DNA of 16,310 nucleotides from Deltaproteobacteria bacterium (GTDB lineage: Bacteria > SAR324 > JACQKK01): positions 1 through 16,310 of the forward strand of contig JAOUFO010000010.1 in assembly GCA_029858165.1 (NCBI GenBank), read 5' to 3'. This document shows, in pieces, positions 1 to 6,630 of the stretch. Below the pieces are notes generated by a model. The model had not been told where the DNA came from, did no database searches, and saw nothing but the letters and a program-made list of their open reading frames with translations. How positions within the stretch are numbered: position 1 is the first letter of the stretch; each line of letters opens with the position of its first letter. The position numbers were made by a program, and so were the translations under genes.

Positions 1-173
1 GATTGCGCATGATTTGCCCTGTTTGAAGGAATTTCATCTAAAAATATCAGGCCCGCCCCGGAATTGTCAAGAAAAACTTCCAGAAACCCCAAATTTCCGC
101 CCCCCCAGGTATTCCGGCCTTTTGGTGTTCCAGCCCCCTGCAAACAGAAAAGAGGGCCACGAAAGGCCGACGG

Positions 174-1043
174 TTATTTCAACCGGTCTTTCATGGCCTG
201 TCCGATGGCATCCGGGGTGGCGACCACCTGGATTCCGGCGGCTTCCAGGGCGGCCATTTTTTCTTTGGCCGTTCCGTGTCCCCCGGATATGATTGCCCCG
301 GCATGACCCATGCGCCTTCCCGGCGGGGCGGTTTGCCCGGCGATAAAGCTTACAATCGGTTTGGTGACAAACTCCCGGGCAAAGGCGGCTGCGGTTTCCT
401 CCGCGTCTCCGCCGATTTCCCCGATCATCACAATGCCCTCAGTGTCCGGGTCGTCCTGAAACCAGGCCAGACAATCCACAAAGTCGGTGCCATTGACCGG
501 ATCGCCGCCAATGCCGATGCAGGTGGTCTGGCCCAGCCCCGCCTCAGTCAGCTGCCACACGGCCTCATAGGTCAGGGTGCCGGAACGGGAGACCACCCCC
601 ACCCGTCCGGGGCGGTGAATGGCCCCCGGCATGATCCCGATTTTACACTGCCCCGGGGTGATGACACCGGGGCAGTTGGGGCCAATCAAAATGGCATCCA
701 TGGAATTGACATATTCCACCGCCCGCACCATATCCAGCACCGGGATCCCCTCGGTGATGGCCACAATCAACGGAATGCCCGCCTCGGCAGCCTCCATGAT
801 GGCATCCCCGGCAAACGGGGGGGGCACAAAAATCATGGCGGCGTTGGCCCCGGTGGCCAAAACCGCCTCTGAAACAAAATTAAACACCGGCACCCCTTCA
901 AAGGTCTGCCCCCCCTTGCCCGGAGTGACCCCCGCCGCCACGTTGGTGCCATATTCACGGCACAACCGGGTGTGGAGTGAGCCTTGCGCACCGGTGATGC
1001 CCTGCACCAACAGCCGGGTGTCCTTGTTGATCAGAATCGCCAT
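174..1043 (-). CDS. sucD: Succinyl-CoA synthetase (ADP-forming), alpha subunit
   Basis: 289 aa, the usual length for SucD. With SucC it interconverts succinyl-CoA and succinate with substrate-level phosphorylation in the TCA cycle; it is cytosolic. Seen in the sequence: the N-terminal Rossmann-type CoA-binding domain begins MAILINKDTRLLVQGITGAQG, with the glycine-rich GITGAQG at about 15-21; GPNCPGVITP lies at 121-130; the phosphohistidine motif RRMGHAGAI lies at 243-251 with the active-site His at 247, followed by a glycine-rich loop, SGGHGTAKEK. It starts 41 bp after the sucC stop on the same strand, so the two are almost certainly cotranscribed. No strong Shine-Dalgarno is visible. Just beyond the stop, bases 141-168 read on the minus strand hold a very short GGCC/GGCC hairpin followed by a pyrimidine stretch, too weak to call a terminator. 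No other recognisable feature lies in 1-173. Confidence 0.97.
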   Translation of the reverse strand: MAILINKDTRLLVQGITGAQGSLHTRLCREYGTNVAAGVTPGKGGQTFEGVPVFNFVSEAVLATGANAAMIFVPPPFAGDAIMEAAEAGIPLIVAITEGIPVLDMVRAVEYVNSMDAILIGPNCPGVITPGQCKIGIMPGAIHRPGRVGVVSRSGTLTYEAVWQLTEAGLGQTTCIGIGGDPVNGTDFVDCLAWFQDDPDTEGIVMIGEIGGDAEETAAAFAREFVTKPIVSFIAGQTAPPGRRMGHAGAIISGGHGTAKEKMAALEAAGIQVVATPDAIGQAMKDRLK

Positions 1044-1084
1044 AATGGTCTCAGGAAGGGAAGTTGGGGGTCTTGGGGAAAGAA

Positions 1085-2260
1085 TTACCGGGCGGCTTCC
1101 ACCGCCTTGACGGCGGCGTCCCGCAGGCCGTCGGCCATGATCAGTTTGGCTCCCAGGCCGGATTGCTCAATCATCCGGTGGGCCTCCTCCGCATTGTTGC
1201 CTTGCAGCCGCACCACCACCGGGATGGACAACCCCACGGTTTTAAACGCCCCCACAATGCCCTGGGCCACAATATCGCAGCGCACAATCCCGCCAAAGAT
1301 ATTGACCAGGATGGCTTTGACATGGGGGTCCTTGGCAATAATGCGGAAGGCGGCCTCCACCCGTGCCTGGTCCGCGGTGCCCCCCACATCCAAAAAGTTG
1401 GCCGGGTCCCCCCCGTTGGTTTTGATGATATCCATGGTGCCCATGGCCAGCCCGGCCCCGTTTACCATACAGCCGATGTTTCCATCCAGCCGGATGTAAT
1501 TCAGCCCGGCATCATTGGCCTCCACCTCCAGAGGCTCTTCTTCAGAAAGGTCCCGCATGGAGGCTTCCTCCCGGCGGCGAAACAGAGCGTTGTCATCCAA
1601 CACCAGTTTGGCATCCAGGGCCACCACCCGGCCATCCCCGGTCAACACCAGGGGATTCACCTCCACCAGGGTGCAATCCACCCCGGTGAACACCCGGTAC
1701 AAACCCATCAGCAGATCGGCGGCGGGGCGAACCAGCTTGGGGTTGGTTTGATCCACCCCCAGCCGGTAGGCCATCCGCACCGCCTGGAAAGGCAGCAACC
1801 CCACCGCCGGGTCCACCTCCTCCCGCAGGATTTTCTCAGGAGAATCGGCGGCCACCGTTTCTATATCCATCCCCCCTTCGGTGGAGGCCAGCATCACCAC
1901 CGCCTGAATGGCCCGGTCCACCAAAAAAGAGACGTACAACTCCTTTTGAATATCCATCCCGGCTTCAATCAACACTTTCTGCACCTGTTTTCCCTGGGGG
2001 CCGGTCTGATGGGTGATGAGGTTCATCCCCAGAATGGCCTGGGCATTGGCCTTTAATGCCTCCATTCCCCTGGATACCCGGACTCCCCCGCCCTTGCCCC
2101 GTCCTCCGGCGTGGATCTGGGCCTTGACCACCCAGGTATCCCCCCCCAGCCCGCGGGCGGATTCCAAGGCCTCATCCACCGTAGAGGCCACCCTGCCGGG
2201 AGGCACTGCCACCCCAAAACGGGCAAAAATCTGTTTGGCCTGGTATTCGTGAAGCTTCAT
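1085..2260 (-). CDS. sucC: Succinyl-CoA synthetase, beta subunit
   Basis: 391 aa from the chosen ATG at 2260, which gives the family-typical start MKLHEYQAKQIF. An upstream in-frame ATG at 2320 would add 20 residues that do not resemble SucC, so I rejected it. This is the ATP-grasp subunit that binds nucleotide and succinate and pairs with SucD. Visible motifs: VVKAQIHAGGRGKGGGV at about 44-60 (nucleotide-binding lid), VEVNPL at 199-204 and DAK at 216-218 (metal and phosphate ligands), GCMVNGAGLAMGTMD at 263-277, and NIFGGIVRCD at 320-329 near the C-terminal half that meets SucD. It is the first gene of the pair sucC-sucD. Upstream is a 588-bp region shared with the divergent CNNM gene. A perfect TTGACA sits on the minus strand at 2468-2463, but I see no convincing -10 after it. 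Confidence 0.97.
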   Translation of the reverse strand: MKLHEYQAKQIFARFGVAVPPGRVASTVDEALESARGLGGDTWVVKAQIHAGGRGKGGGVRVSRGMEALKANAQAILGMNLITHQTGPQGKQVQKVLIEAGMDIQKELYVSFLVDRAIQAVVMLASTEGGMDIETVAADSPEKILREEVDPAVGLLPFQAVRMAYRLGVDQTNPKLVRPAADLLMGLYRVFTGVDCTLVEVNPLVLTGDGRVVALDAKLVLDDNALFRRREEASMRDLSEEEPLEVEANDAGLNYIRLDGNIGCMVNGAGLAMGTMDIIKTNGGDPANFLDVGGTADQARVEAAFRIIAKDPHVKAILVNIFGGIVRCDIVAQGIVGAFKTVGLSIPVVVRLQGNNAEEAHRMIEQSGLGAKLIMADGLRDAAVKAVEAAR

Positions 2261-2422
2261 GGGGACCCCGGCATACGGGTTGGGAGTGTGGTTCAGGCGG
2301 CGGGCCTGGACGATTGGCAAAGCTTGTTCTGTGGGCCAGACTATCGGGATTCACCGATGAAATCAACCTTCCTCCCTGGGCAGCCTCAAGGGGTTTAAAC
2401 GCGGATGAAAACGGGAAGGGCA

Positions 2423-2452
2423 TTGACTTTCCTGTTGAGACCGTGTTAAAAA
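2423..2452 (+). promoter_or_regulatory. Possible sigma-70-like promoter upstream of CNNM gene
   Basis: TTGACT (2423-2428) is a five-of-six match to the -35 consensus. An AT-rich TTAAAAA at 2446-2452 follows after 17-18 bp. It is about 400 bp upstream of the CNNM start, so it would give a long leader or a separate small RNA. By eye only; chance matches of this quality are common. Confidence 0.22.
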
Positions 2453-2641
2453 TCCATTCATGTGTCAAATAGGAACCATTGAAAGGATGCCCCCCGGGTG
2501 AACGACCCAGAAGAAGACAGTTGCAACAACCCCCATCCCTTTGACTCCTCCGGCAGGAACCCTGTGTTCCATGATTCCGGAAATCCCCATGATTCCGCGT
2601 TTCGGTTTGGCCGGTCCGGCACCCCCATTCGGAATGGTTCC

Positions 2642-2664
2642 CGCGGGGTCACCTCCCGCGTTTT
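2642..2664 (+). terminator. Terminator-like hairpin inside the divergent region
   Basis: CGCGGG (2642-2647) pairs with CCCGCG (2655-2660) across a 7-nt loop, followed by TTTT (2661-2664). The stem is short and the T-tract brief. No plus-strand gene ends here, so if real it would act on a leader or small RNA rather than on an mRNA 3' end. Confidence 0.28.
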
Positions 2665-2848
2665 CCAACAGTGGATCCCTTCATTGCTTATTCTGTCCCA
2701 TTCGTTGAAATTACAAGGCTCTACCGTCACTCCAACATAAAAAACCCCCTGTTTTTTCAATCCGCTGATTCAAGCCAGGCCAGGATTTCCCTGAAAGCCT
2801 GGACAAGACCGGATATTTTTCAACAAACCGTAAGGAGCGGCACAGCAA

Positions 2849-4135
2849 GTGGATATACCCCTTTGGGAATTAGCAGGCATATTGATTTCGTTTCTGTTTT
2901 CAGCATTTTTTTCCGGTGCGGAAACCGCCCTCACTTCGCTTTCTGACCACAAAACCCAGCAGTTGATTGAAACCATGGGCCCCTGGGGGCGGCGCCTCAC
3001 CCTGTGGCAGAAGCATCCCACCCGGGTGATTACCACCATCCTGTTGGGAAACAACCTGTCCAACATCACCGCCAGCGTGCTGACCGCGGATATCGCCTCC
3101 CGGTTTTTTGAGGCCAACTCCATCCCCATCGCCATCGGGGTGACCACCTTTTTGTTGCTGTTCATCGGAGAAATCACCCCCAAGGCCCTTTCCAGGGCCT
3201 ATGCAGAAACCCTGGCCATTCCCTTTATTCTGCTGCTGCATCTGTTTTATTACCCGTTTTATCCGGTGATCTGGCTGATGACCCGGTTGATTCGCAACCT
3301 GGTCCATCTGGCCGGAGGCAAACTGGACCGCCAGACCCAGGTGACCGAGGAGGACCTGTTTTATATGCTGCGGCAGGGGGCCATATCCGGCTCCATCAAC
3401 AAAGAGCAGGAAAACCTGCTGAGTTCGGTGATGGATTTTTCTGAAACCATTGCCCGGGAGATTATGAAACCCCGCACCGAAATGGTGGCCCTTTCTTTGG
3501 AAAGCCCCTATGAAAAAGTAGTGGAACTGGTACGGGAATCGGGTCTTTCCCGCATCCCGATTTATGATGGGTCCGTGGACAACATCGTGGGGATTTTCTA
3601 CTCCAAATTTTTAATCACCCCCCCCAACGAAGAGGAAAAAAAGGATTATCTGGCCAAACGGATGCGCCCCCCCGTTTTTGTCCCCGAATCCAAAAAAATC
3701 AATGAGATTCTCAAACTGTTCCAGGAGGAGCGGATCCATATGGCCATTGTGGTCAATGAATTCGGCGGAACCGAAGGGCTGATGACCCTGGAGGATGTGA
3801 TTGAAGAGATTCTGGGGGAAATCCAGGATGAGTTTGATCTGGACGAAGCCGAAAAACTGGTGAAAACCGGCGACGGAACCTGGGTGGCGGATGCCAGAGT
3901 GGACCTTGTCACCCTGGAGGAAACCCTGGGGGTATGGTTCCCCGAAGAACGGGGATATGACACCCTGGGCGGCTTTCTGATGGAAATCGCCGGGGATGTG
4001 CCCGAACCCGGCTGGCAGCACACCCTGGCCGGGCAGACCTTTCAGGTAACCAAGTCGGACCAGAAAAAAGTGATTGAGGTGCGCATCATCCCCAGCGAAA
4101 ACTCACGGGAATCCGCCTCAGAAAAAACCGGGTGA
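2849..4135 (+). CDS. CNNM/DUF21 transmembrane, CBS-pair and CorC_HlyC domain protein (hemolysin C / CorB-like family)
   Basis: 428 aa with a GTG start. The start is fixed by TAAGGAG at 2831-2837, 11 nt upstream, and the product begins MDIPLWELAGILISFLFSAFFSGAETALTSLS, the classic opening of the CNNM (DUF21) family. Domains: membrane CNNM domain about 1-150, including FSGAETALTS at 21-30, GNNLSN at 67-72 and GEITPKALSRAYAE at 107-120; two CBS motifs about 205-325, with MKPRTEM at 206-212, SRIPIYDG at 234-241 and VVNEFGGTEGLMTLEDVIEEILGEI at 301-325; and a C-terminal CorC_HlyC domain about 340-415. Family members are implicated in Mg2+ or Co2+ export and resistance; the name hemolysin is historical. 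Which ion this one moves cannot be read from the sequence. It stands alone on its strand, divergent from sucC. Confidence 0.93.
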   Translation: MDIPLWELAGILISFLFSAFFSGAETALTSLSDHKTQQLIETMGPWGRRLTLWQKHPTRVITTILLGNNLSNITASVLTADIASRFFEANSIPIAIGVTTFLLLFIGEITPKALSRAYAETLAIPFILLLHLFYYPFYPVIWLMTRLIRNLVHLAGGKLDRQTQVTEEDLFYMLRQGAISGSINKEQENLLSSVMDFSETIAREIMKPRTEMVALSLESPYEKVVELVRESGLSRIPIYDGSVDNIVGIFYSKFLITPPNEEEKKDYLAKRMRPPVFVPESKKINEILKLFQEERIHMAIVVNEFGGTEGLMTLEDVIEEILGEIQDEFDLDEAEKLVKTGDGTWVADARVDLVTLEETLGVWFPEERGYDTLGGFLMEIAGDVPEPGWQHTLAGQTFQVTKSDQKKVIEVRIIPSENSRESASEKTG

Positions 4136-4157
4136 TTCCTCCGTTTTTCCCTCCTTC

Positions 4158-4191
4158 AACCCTTTTTCCGGCAGGGAAATGGGTTGATTTT
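4158..4191 (+). terminator. Probable intrinsic terminator after the CNNM gene
   Basis: Starting 23 bp after the stop, AACCC at 4158-4162 pairs with GGGTT at 4181-4185. The stem continues inward as TTT-T-CC against GG-G-AAA with one mismatch and one wobble around a GGCA loop, and a short T-tract (4187-4191) follows. The position suits a terminator; the T-tract is weak. Confidence 0.42.
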
Positions 4192-4213
4192 CAGCCATAA
4201 AATGAATTACTAT
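4184..4213 (+). promoter_or_regulatory. Possible promoter for the PAS-GAF kinase
   Basis: TTGATT (4184-4189) and TACTAT (4208-4213) are separated by 18 bp within the AT-rich stretch 4180-4260, which stands out from the GC-rich surroundings. It would give a leader of about 50 nt before the kinase start. It overlaps the end of the terminator-like hairpin of the preceding gene. Visual match only. Confidence 0.28.
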
Positions 4214-4269
4214 AAGCTTTTATGTCTTAAATTGTTGTTTTTCCTTATACTCTTATCCATGGGAGACCG

Positions 4270-5910
4270 TTGACCCGGCCATCTTCAAAGCCTGCTGATC
4301 TGCCACCGGATATGTTCACCCGGATGATGGACAACGCCACCGACACCCTGTTGGTGGCCGATTCCACATTGCGTTGCCTTGCCGCCAGCAAAAGCATCTC
4401 CCGGATGTTGGGGTATAGCCCGGAAGAGTTTTTGAAAATGGATATTTCCACCCGGATTCACCCGGAGGATATGTTGCACCAGCCGGTGGAAATGGCTGAA
4501 ACCCGCCCCGGAAAAGCCTGCTCCACCGAAAGACGGCTGCAAAAAAAAGACGGCACCTATGTGGAAACCGAAATCCATTGCTCTCCCCTGGGGGTGGACG
4601 GGCTGCTGTTTATGTTCATCCGGGAAATCACCCGGCGCAAGGCTGAAGGGGCCGAGCTGGCCCGGGTAACCCGCGCCCTGAAAGCCTTGAGTGAATCCAA
4701 CAAGGCGGTGGCCCGAATCCATCACGAGCGGGACCTGATGGAGGAAATCTGCCGGATTGTGGTGGAGGTGGGGGGATACCGGCTGGCATGGGCCGGATTG
4801 GTGCTCTACGATGAAAACAAAACCATCCAGCCCATGGCCCAATGCGGCTATGAAGACGGTTACCTGGAAACCATCAACCTGACCTGGGCCGATACAGAAC
4901 GCGGCCGGGGGCCTACCGGGCGGGCGGTGCGCACCAAAAAATACGTTCTGGCCCAAAATGTGTTTACCGACCCGGATTTTGAACCCTGGCGCCAACAGGC
5001 CATCCGCCGGGGATACGGGTCCGCGGTGTCCATCCCCCTGACGGTGGACAACCGGCCATTGGGGACGCTCAACATATACGCCGGACCGGTGGATGCCTTT
5101 TCTCAGGAGGAATTAAACCTGTTGCAGGAGCTTTCCGACAACCTGTCCCTGGGGTTGCACGCCTTGCGGCTGGACGAAGAACACAGAAACACGGAAATGC
5201 AGATTTTACGGGTTCAAAAAATGGAGGCCCTGGGTAACCTGACCCAAAGTCTGGCCCATTATTTTAACAACGGGCTGACCATCATTTTGGGAAATCTGGA
5301 ATTGTTGACCGACCGGTTGACCGACGAAAAGCTGAAACGGCTGGCCCAGGCCGCTCACAATTCCGCTCTCAAATCGGCCAGTCTTACCAAACAACTGTTG
5401 GATTTTTCCCGCCGTTCCATAGAAAAACCCAAATCCATTAAATTGAATTCGCTGATTGAGGATATGATCCCGCTGCTGACCCCCAGCCTGGATGGCATCA
5501 CCCTGACCACAGAGTTGGCTCCTGATTTGTGGCCCACCCTGTTGGACCCCCTGGCGGCGGAAAACATGTTGATTCATCTGATCACCAACGCCAGGGATGT
5601 CCAGCCCCAAGGGGGGGGCATCCGGGTGTCCACCGCCAACCGCGCCCAGACCTCCGGCAACAACGCGGGCCCTTTAAAGGCTGGCGATTATGTGGTGGTG
5701 GAGGTGGCGGATGACGGGCCGGGCATGGACACTGAAGTGCTGGCCCATTGTTTTGATCCGTTTTTCACCACCAAGGGAGTTGCAGGAACAGGGATGGGCC
5801 TGAGCATGGTGTACGGACTGGCCCAACAGGCGGGAGGGTTGGCGGAGGCAGACAGTTCGCCGGGCAACGGAACCCGTATCAAAATTTGGTTTCCCCGGTT
5901 ATTGGGATAG
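4270..5910 (+). CDS. Soluble PAS-GAF sensor histidine kinase
   Basis: 546 aa, no membrane segment, so probably cytosolic. Domains: PAS about 15-125 (LGYSPEEFLKMDISTRIHPED, then FIREITRRKAEG); GAF about 150-295 with CRIVVEVGGYRLAWAG, WADTERGRGPTGRAV and GYGSAVSIPL; HisKA about 313-380 with the predicted phospho-acceptor His330 in SLAHYFNNGL; HATPase about 425-545 with N-box LITNARD (N440), G1 DDGPGMD (481-487), F-box FDPFFTTK and G2 GTGMGLSMVYG (506-516). It ends after the catalytic domain with no receiver. The residue after His330 is Tyr, where this subfamily usually has Asp (AHDFNN). The start is uncertain: TTG at 4270 is the first usable codon after an in-frame stop at 4228, with GGGAGA only 3 nt away. 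ATG at 4312 or 4324 would shorten the N-terminus and still keep the PAS domain. The ligand is unknown and no response regulator lies nearby. Confidence 0.9.
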   Translation: MTRPSSKPADLPPDMFTRMMDNATDTLLVADSTLRCLAASKSISRMLGYSPEEFLKMDISTRIHPEDMLHQPVEMAETRPGKACSTERRLQKKDGTYVETEIHCSPLGVDGLLFMFIREITRRKAEGAELARVTRALKALSESNKAVARIHHERDLMEEICRIVVEVGGYRLAWAGLVLYDENKTIQPMAQCGYEDGYLETINLTWADTERGRGPTGRAVRTKKYVLAQNVFTDPDFEPWRQQAIRRGYGSAVSIPLTVDNRPLGTLNIYAGPVDAFSQEELNLLQELSDNLSLGLHALRLDEEHRNTEMQILRVQKMEALGNLTQSLAHYFNNGLTIILGNLELLTDRLTDEKLKRLAQAAHNSALKSASLTKQLLDFSRRSIEKPKSIKLNSLIEDMIPLLTPSLDGITLTTELAPDLWPTLLDPLAAENMLIHLITNARDVQPQGGGIRVSTANRAQTSGNNAGPLKAGDYVVVEVADDGPGMDTEVLAHCFDPFFTTKGVAGTGMGLSMVYGLAQQAGGLAEADSSPGNGTRIKIWFPRLLG

Positions 5911-6064
5911 AGGCCTATTTGGTTTGCCCCCGGTCCCTGGGGGGGTTATCATGTGAACAGAATTGGGACCCGCTTGTTCCCCTTTTCCTCCCACTTTATC
6001 CCTGGGAGAAAAAAACACCCCATTCACCGGAACCCATCACCGGCTACAACAAAACAGGAACCCC

Positions 6065-6403
6065 ATGACCCTCCCCACAGAATCCGCCAAGCCATCCCGA
6101 TTCGGCTTCCGAATAGCCGATGACAGCCCCCGGGCCGTGGAAGAACAAACCCGCATTGTGGAACACCTGCTGACCACCGAAATCAACCCGATGGTGGCGG
6201 GCCATGGGGGGCGATTCACCCTGGTAAAGGTGGAAAACAACAACGTGTATGTCACTCTGGGGGGGGGATGCCAGGGATGCGGCATGGCCGATGTGACCCT
6301 GAAGCAGGGATTTGAAACCCGCCTGCGCCAATTGTTGCCCGAAATGGACCAACTGGTGGATGTCACCGACCATCAGTCCGGGTCAAATCCCTTTTACCCG
6401 TAA
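6065..6403 (+). CDS. NifU C-terminal (Nfu) domain iron-sulfur protein
   Basis: 112 aa. The ATG at 6065 is preceded by AGGAA at 6056-6060; a longer in-frame start at 5963 would add residues with no resemblance to the family. The core is a single Nfu domain: helix and strand EEQTRIVEHLLTTEINPMVAGHGGRFTLVKVENNNVYVTLGGGCQGC, with the CxxC pair at C69 and C72, followed by the conserved MADVTLKQG segment. Family members bind a bridging [4Fe-4S] cluster at the dimer interface and pass clusters to target apoproteins. There is no NifU N-terminal scaffold domain and no A-type domain as in NfuA, so this is a minimal carrier. It sits alone between two kinase genes. A run of nine G (6259-6267) immediately precedes the first Cys codon. 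Confidence 0.9.
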   Translation: MTLPTESAKPSRFGFRIADDSPRAVEEQTRIVEHLLTTEINPMVAGHGGRFTLVKVENNNVYVTLGGGCQGCGMADVTLKQGFETRLRQLLPEMDQLVDVTDHQSGSNPFYP

Positions 6404-6467
6404 TTTTCCAACACCTCCGCACTCTTTCCCCACCCTTTTTCCCCTTTATGGGTTCCCCAACCACCAG

Positions 6468-6501
6468 CACCGCCGCGGGCCTTTCGGCCCTTTGGGGCGG
6501 G
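6468..6501. repeat. Hairpin repeat module (GGGCC/GGCCC), copy 1
   Basis: CACCGCCGCGGGCC, TTTC loop, GGCCC, then TTTGGGGCGGG. It matches 16194-16229 except for one purine change, different loop bases and a short variation after the stem; the GGGCC/GGCCC arms are kept. It lies 65 bp after the Nfu gene. The T-tract after the stem is only three bases, so a terminator role is weak. Confidence 0.55.
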
Positions 6502-6541
6502 AAGAACGGTTGCGCCCATCCATCCGGATTTGTTTAATGGA

Positions 6542-6570
6542 TTGTTTCCCGTGCCGACTGCGGATAATAT
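6542..6570 (+). promoter_or_regulatory. Possible promoter for the first 7TM-DISM kinase
   Basis: TTGTTT (6542-6547), 17 bp, TAATAT (6565-6570). It would start transcription near 6577, about 50 nt before the GTG start. Matches are three of six and four of six to consensus; by eye only. Confidence 0.28.
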
Positions 6571-6591
6571 GGAATGGTTCGTTTTCCTTTC

Positions 6592-6630
6592 ATGGTAGGA
6601 GGTTGCGACCTTTTAAAAAGGTGATCTGTG
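6592..6630 (+). promoter_or_regulatory. Unusual translation-initiation region: mini-ORF, distant Shine-Dalgarno, hairpin, GTG start
   Basis: A perfect TAGGAGG lies at 6596-6602, 25 nt from the GTG at 6628, too far for normal use. Between them ACCTTTT (6608-6614) pairs with AAAAGGT (6616-6622). If the stem forms, only about 10 unpaired nt separate TAGGAGG from GTG. The stem also contains AAGGTG, the other possible Shine-Dalgarno. An ATG at 6592 opens a 10-codon frame (MVGGCDLLKR) that ends with TGA at 6622-6624, one codon before the GTG and in the same frame. Confidence 0.45.

Larger units (their letters stand above)
2261..2848. other. Divergent intergenic region with several small inverted repeats
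   Basis: 588 bp between divergent sucC and the CNNM gene. The short open frames here show no codon pattern or family resemblance that I can support. Visible structure: GGAAC/GTTCC inverted repeat at 2556-2570 (loop cctgt); direct repeat CCATGATTCCG at 2569-2579 and its partial copy at 2587-2597; near-palindrome CCATTcggAATGG around 2625-2637; CGCGGG/CCCGCG hairpin at 2642-2660 followed by TTTT; and AAAAAAC/GTTTTTT fold-back near 2738-2757. These suggest regulatory or leader RNA structure, or a decayed intergenic repeat, without deciding which. Confidence 0.5.

Noticed and set aside
1064..2056. 330-aa plus-strand open frame opposite sucC
   Set aside because: Rich in His, Gln, Pro and Gly as expected for antisense frames of GC-rich genes; sucC on the other strand is unmistakable.
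2458..2760. Minus-strand 100-aa frame starting MKKQGVFYVGVTVEPCN
   Set aside because: Composition is poor, it spans several inverted repeats, and it lacks a Shine-Dalgarno. It may be a decayed intergenic repeat rather than a gene.
5963..6064. N-terminal extension of the Nfu protein from the ATG at 5963
   Set aside because: The added residues are Pro/Thr-rich and unlike the family; the ATG at 6065 has AGGAA at suitable distance.
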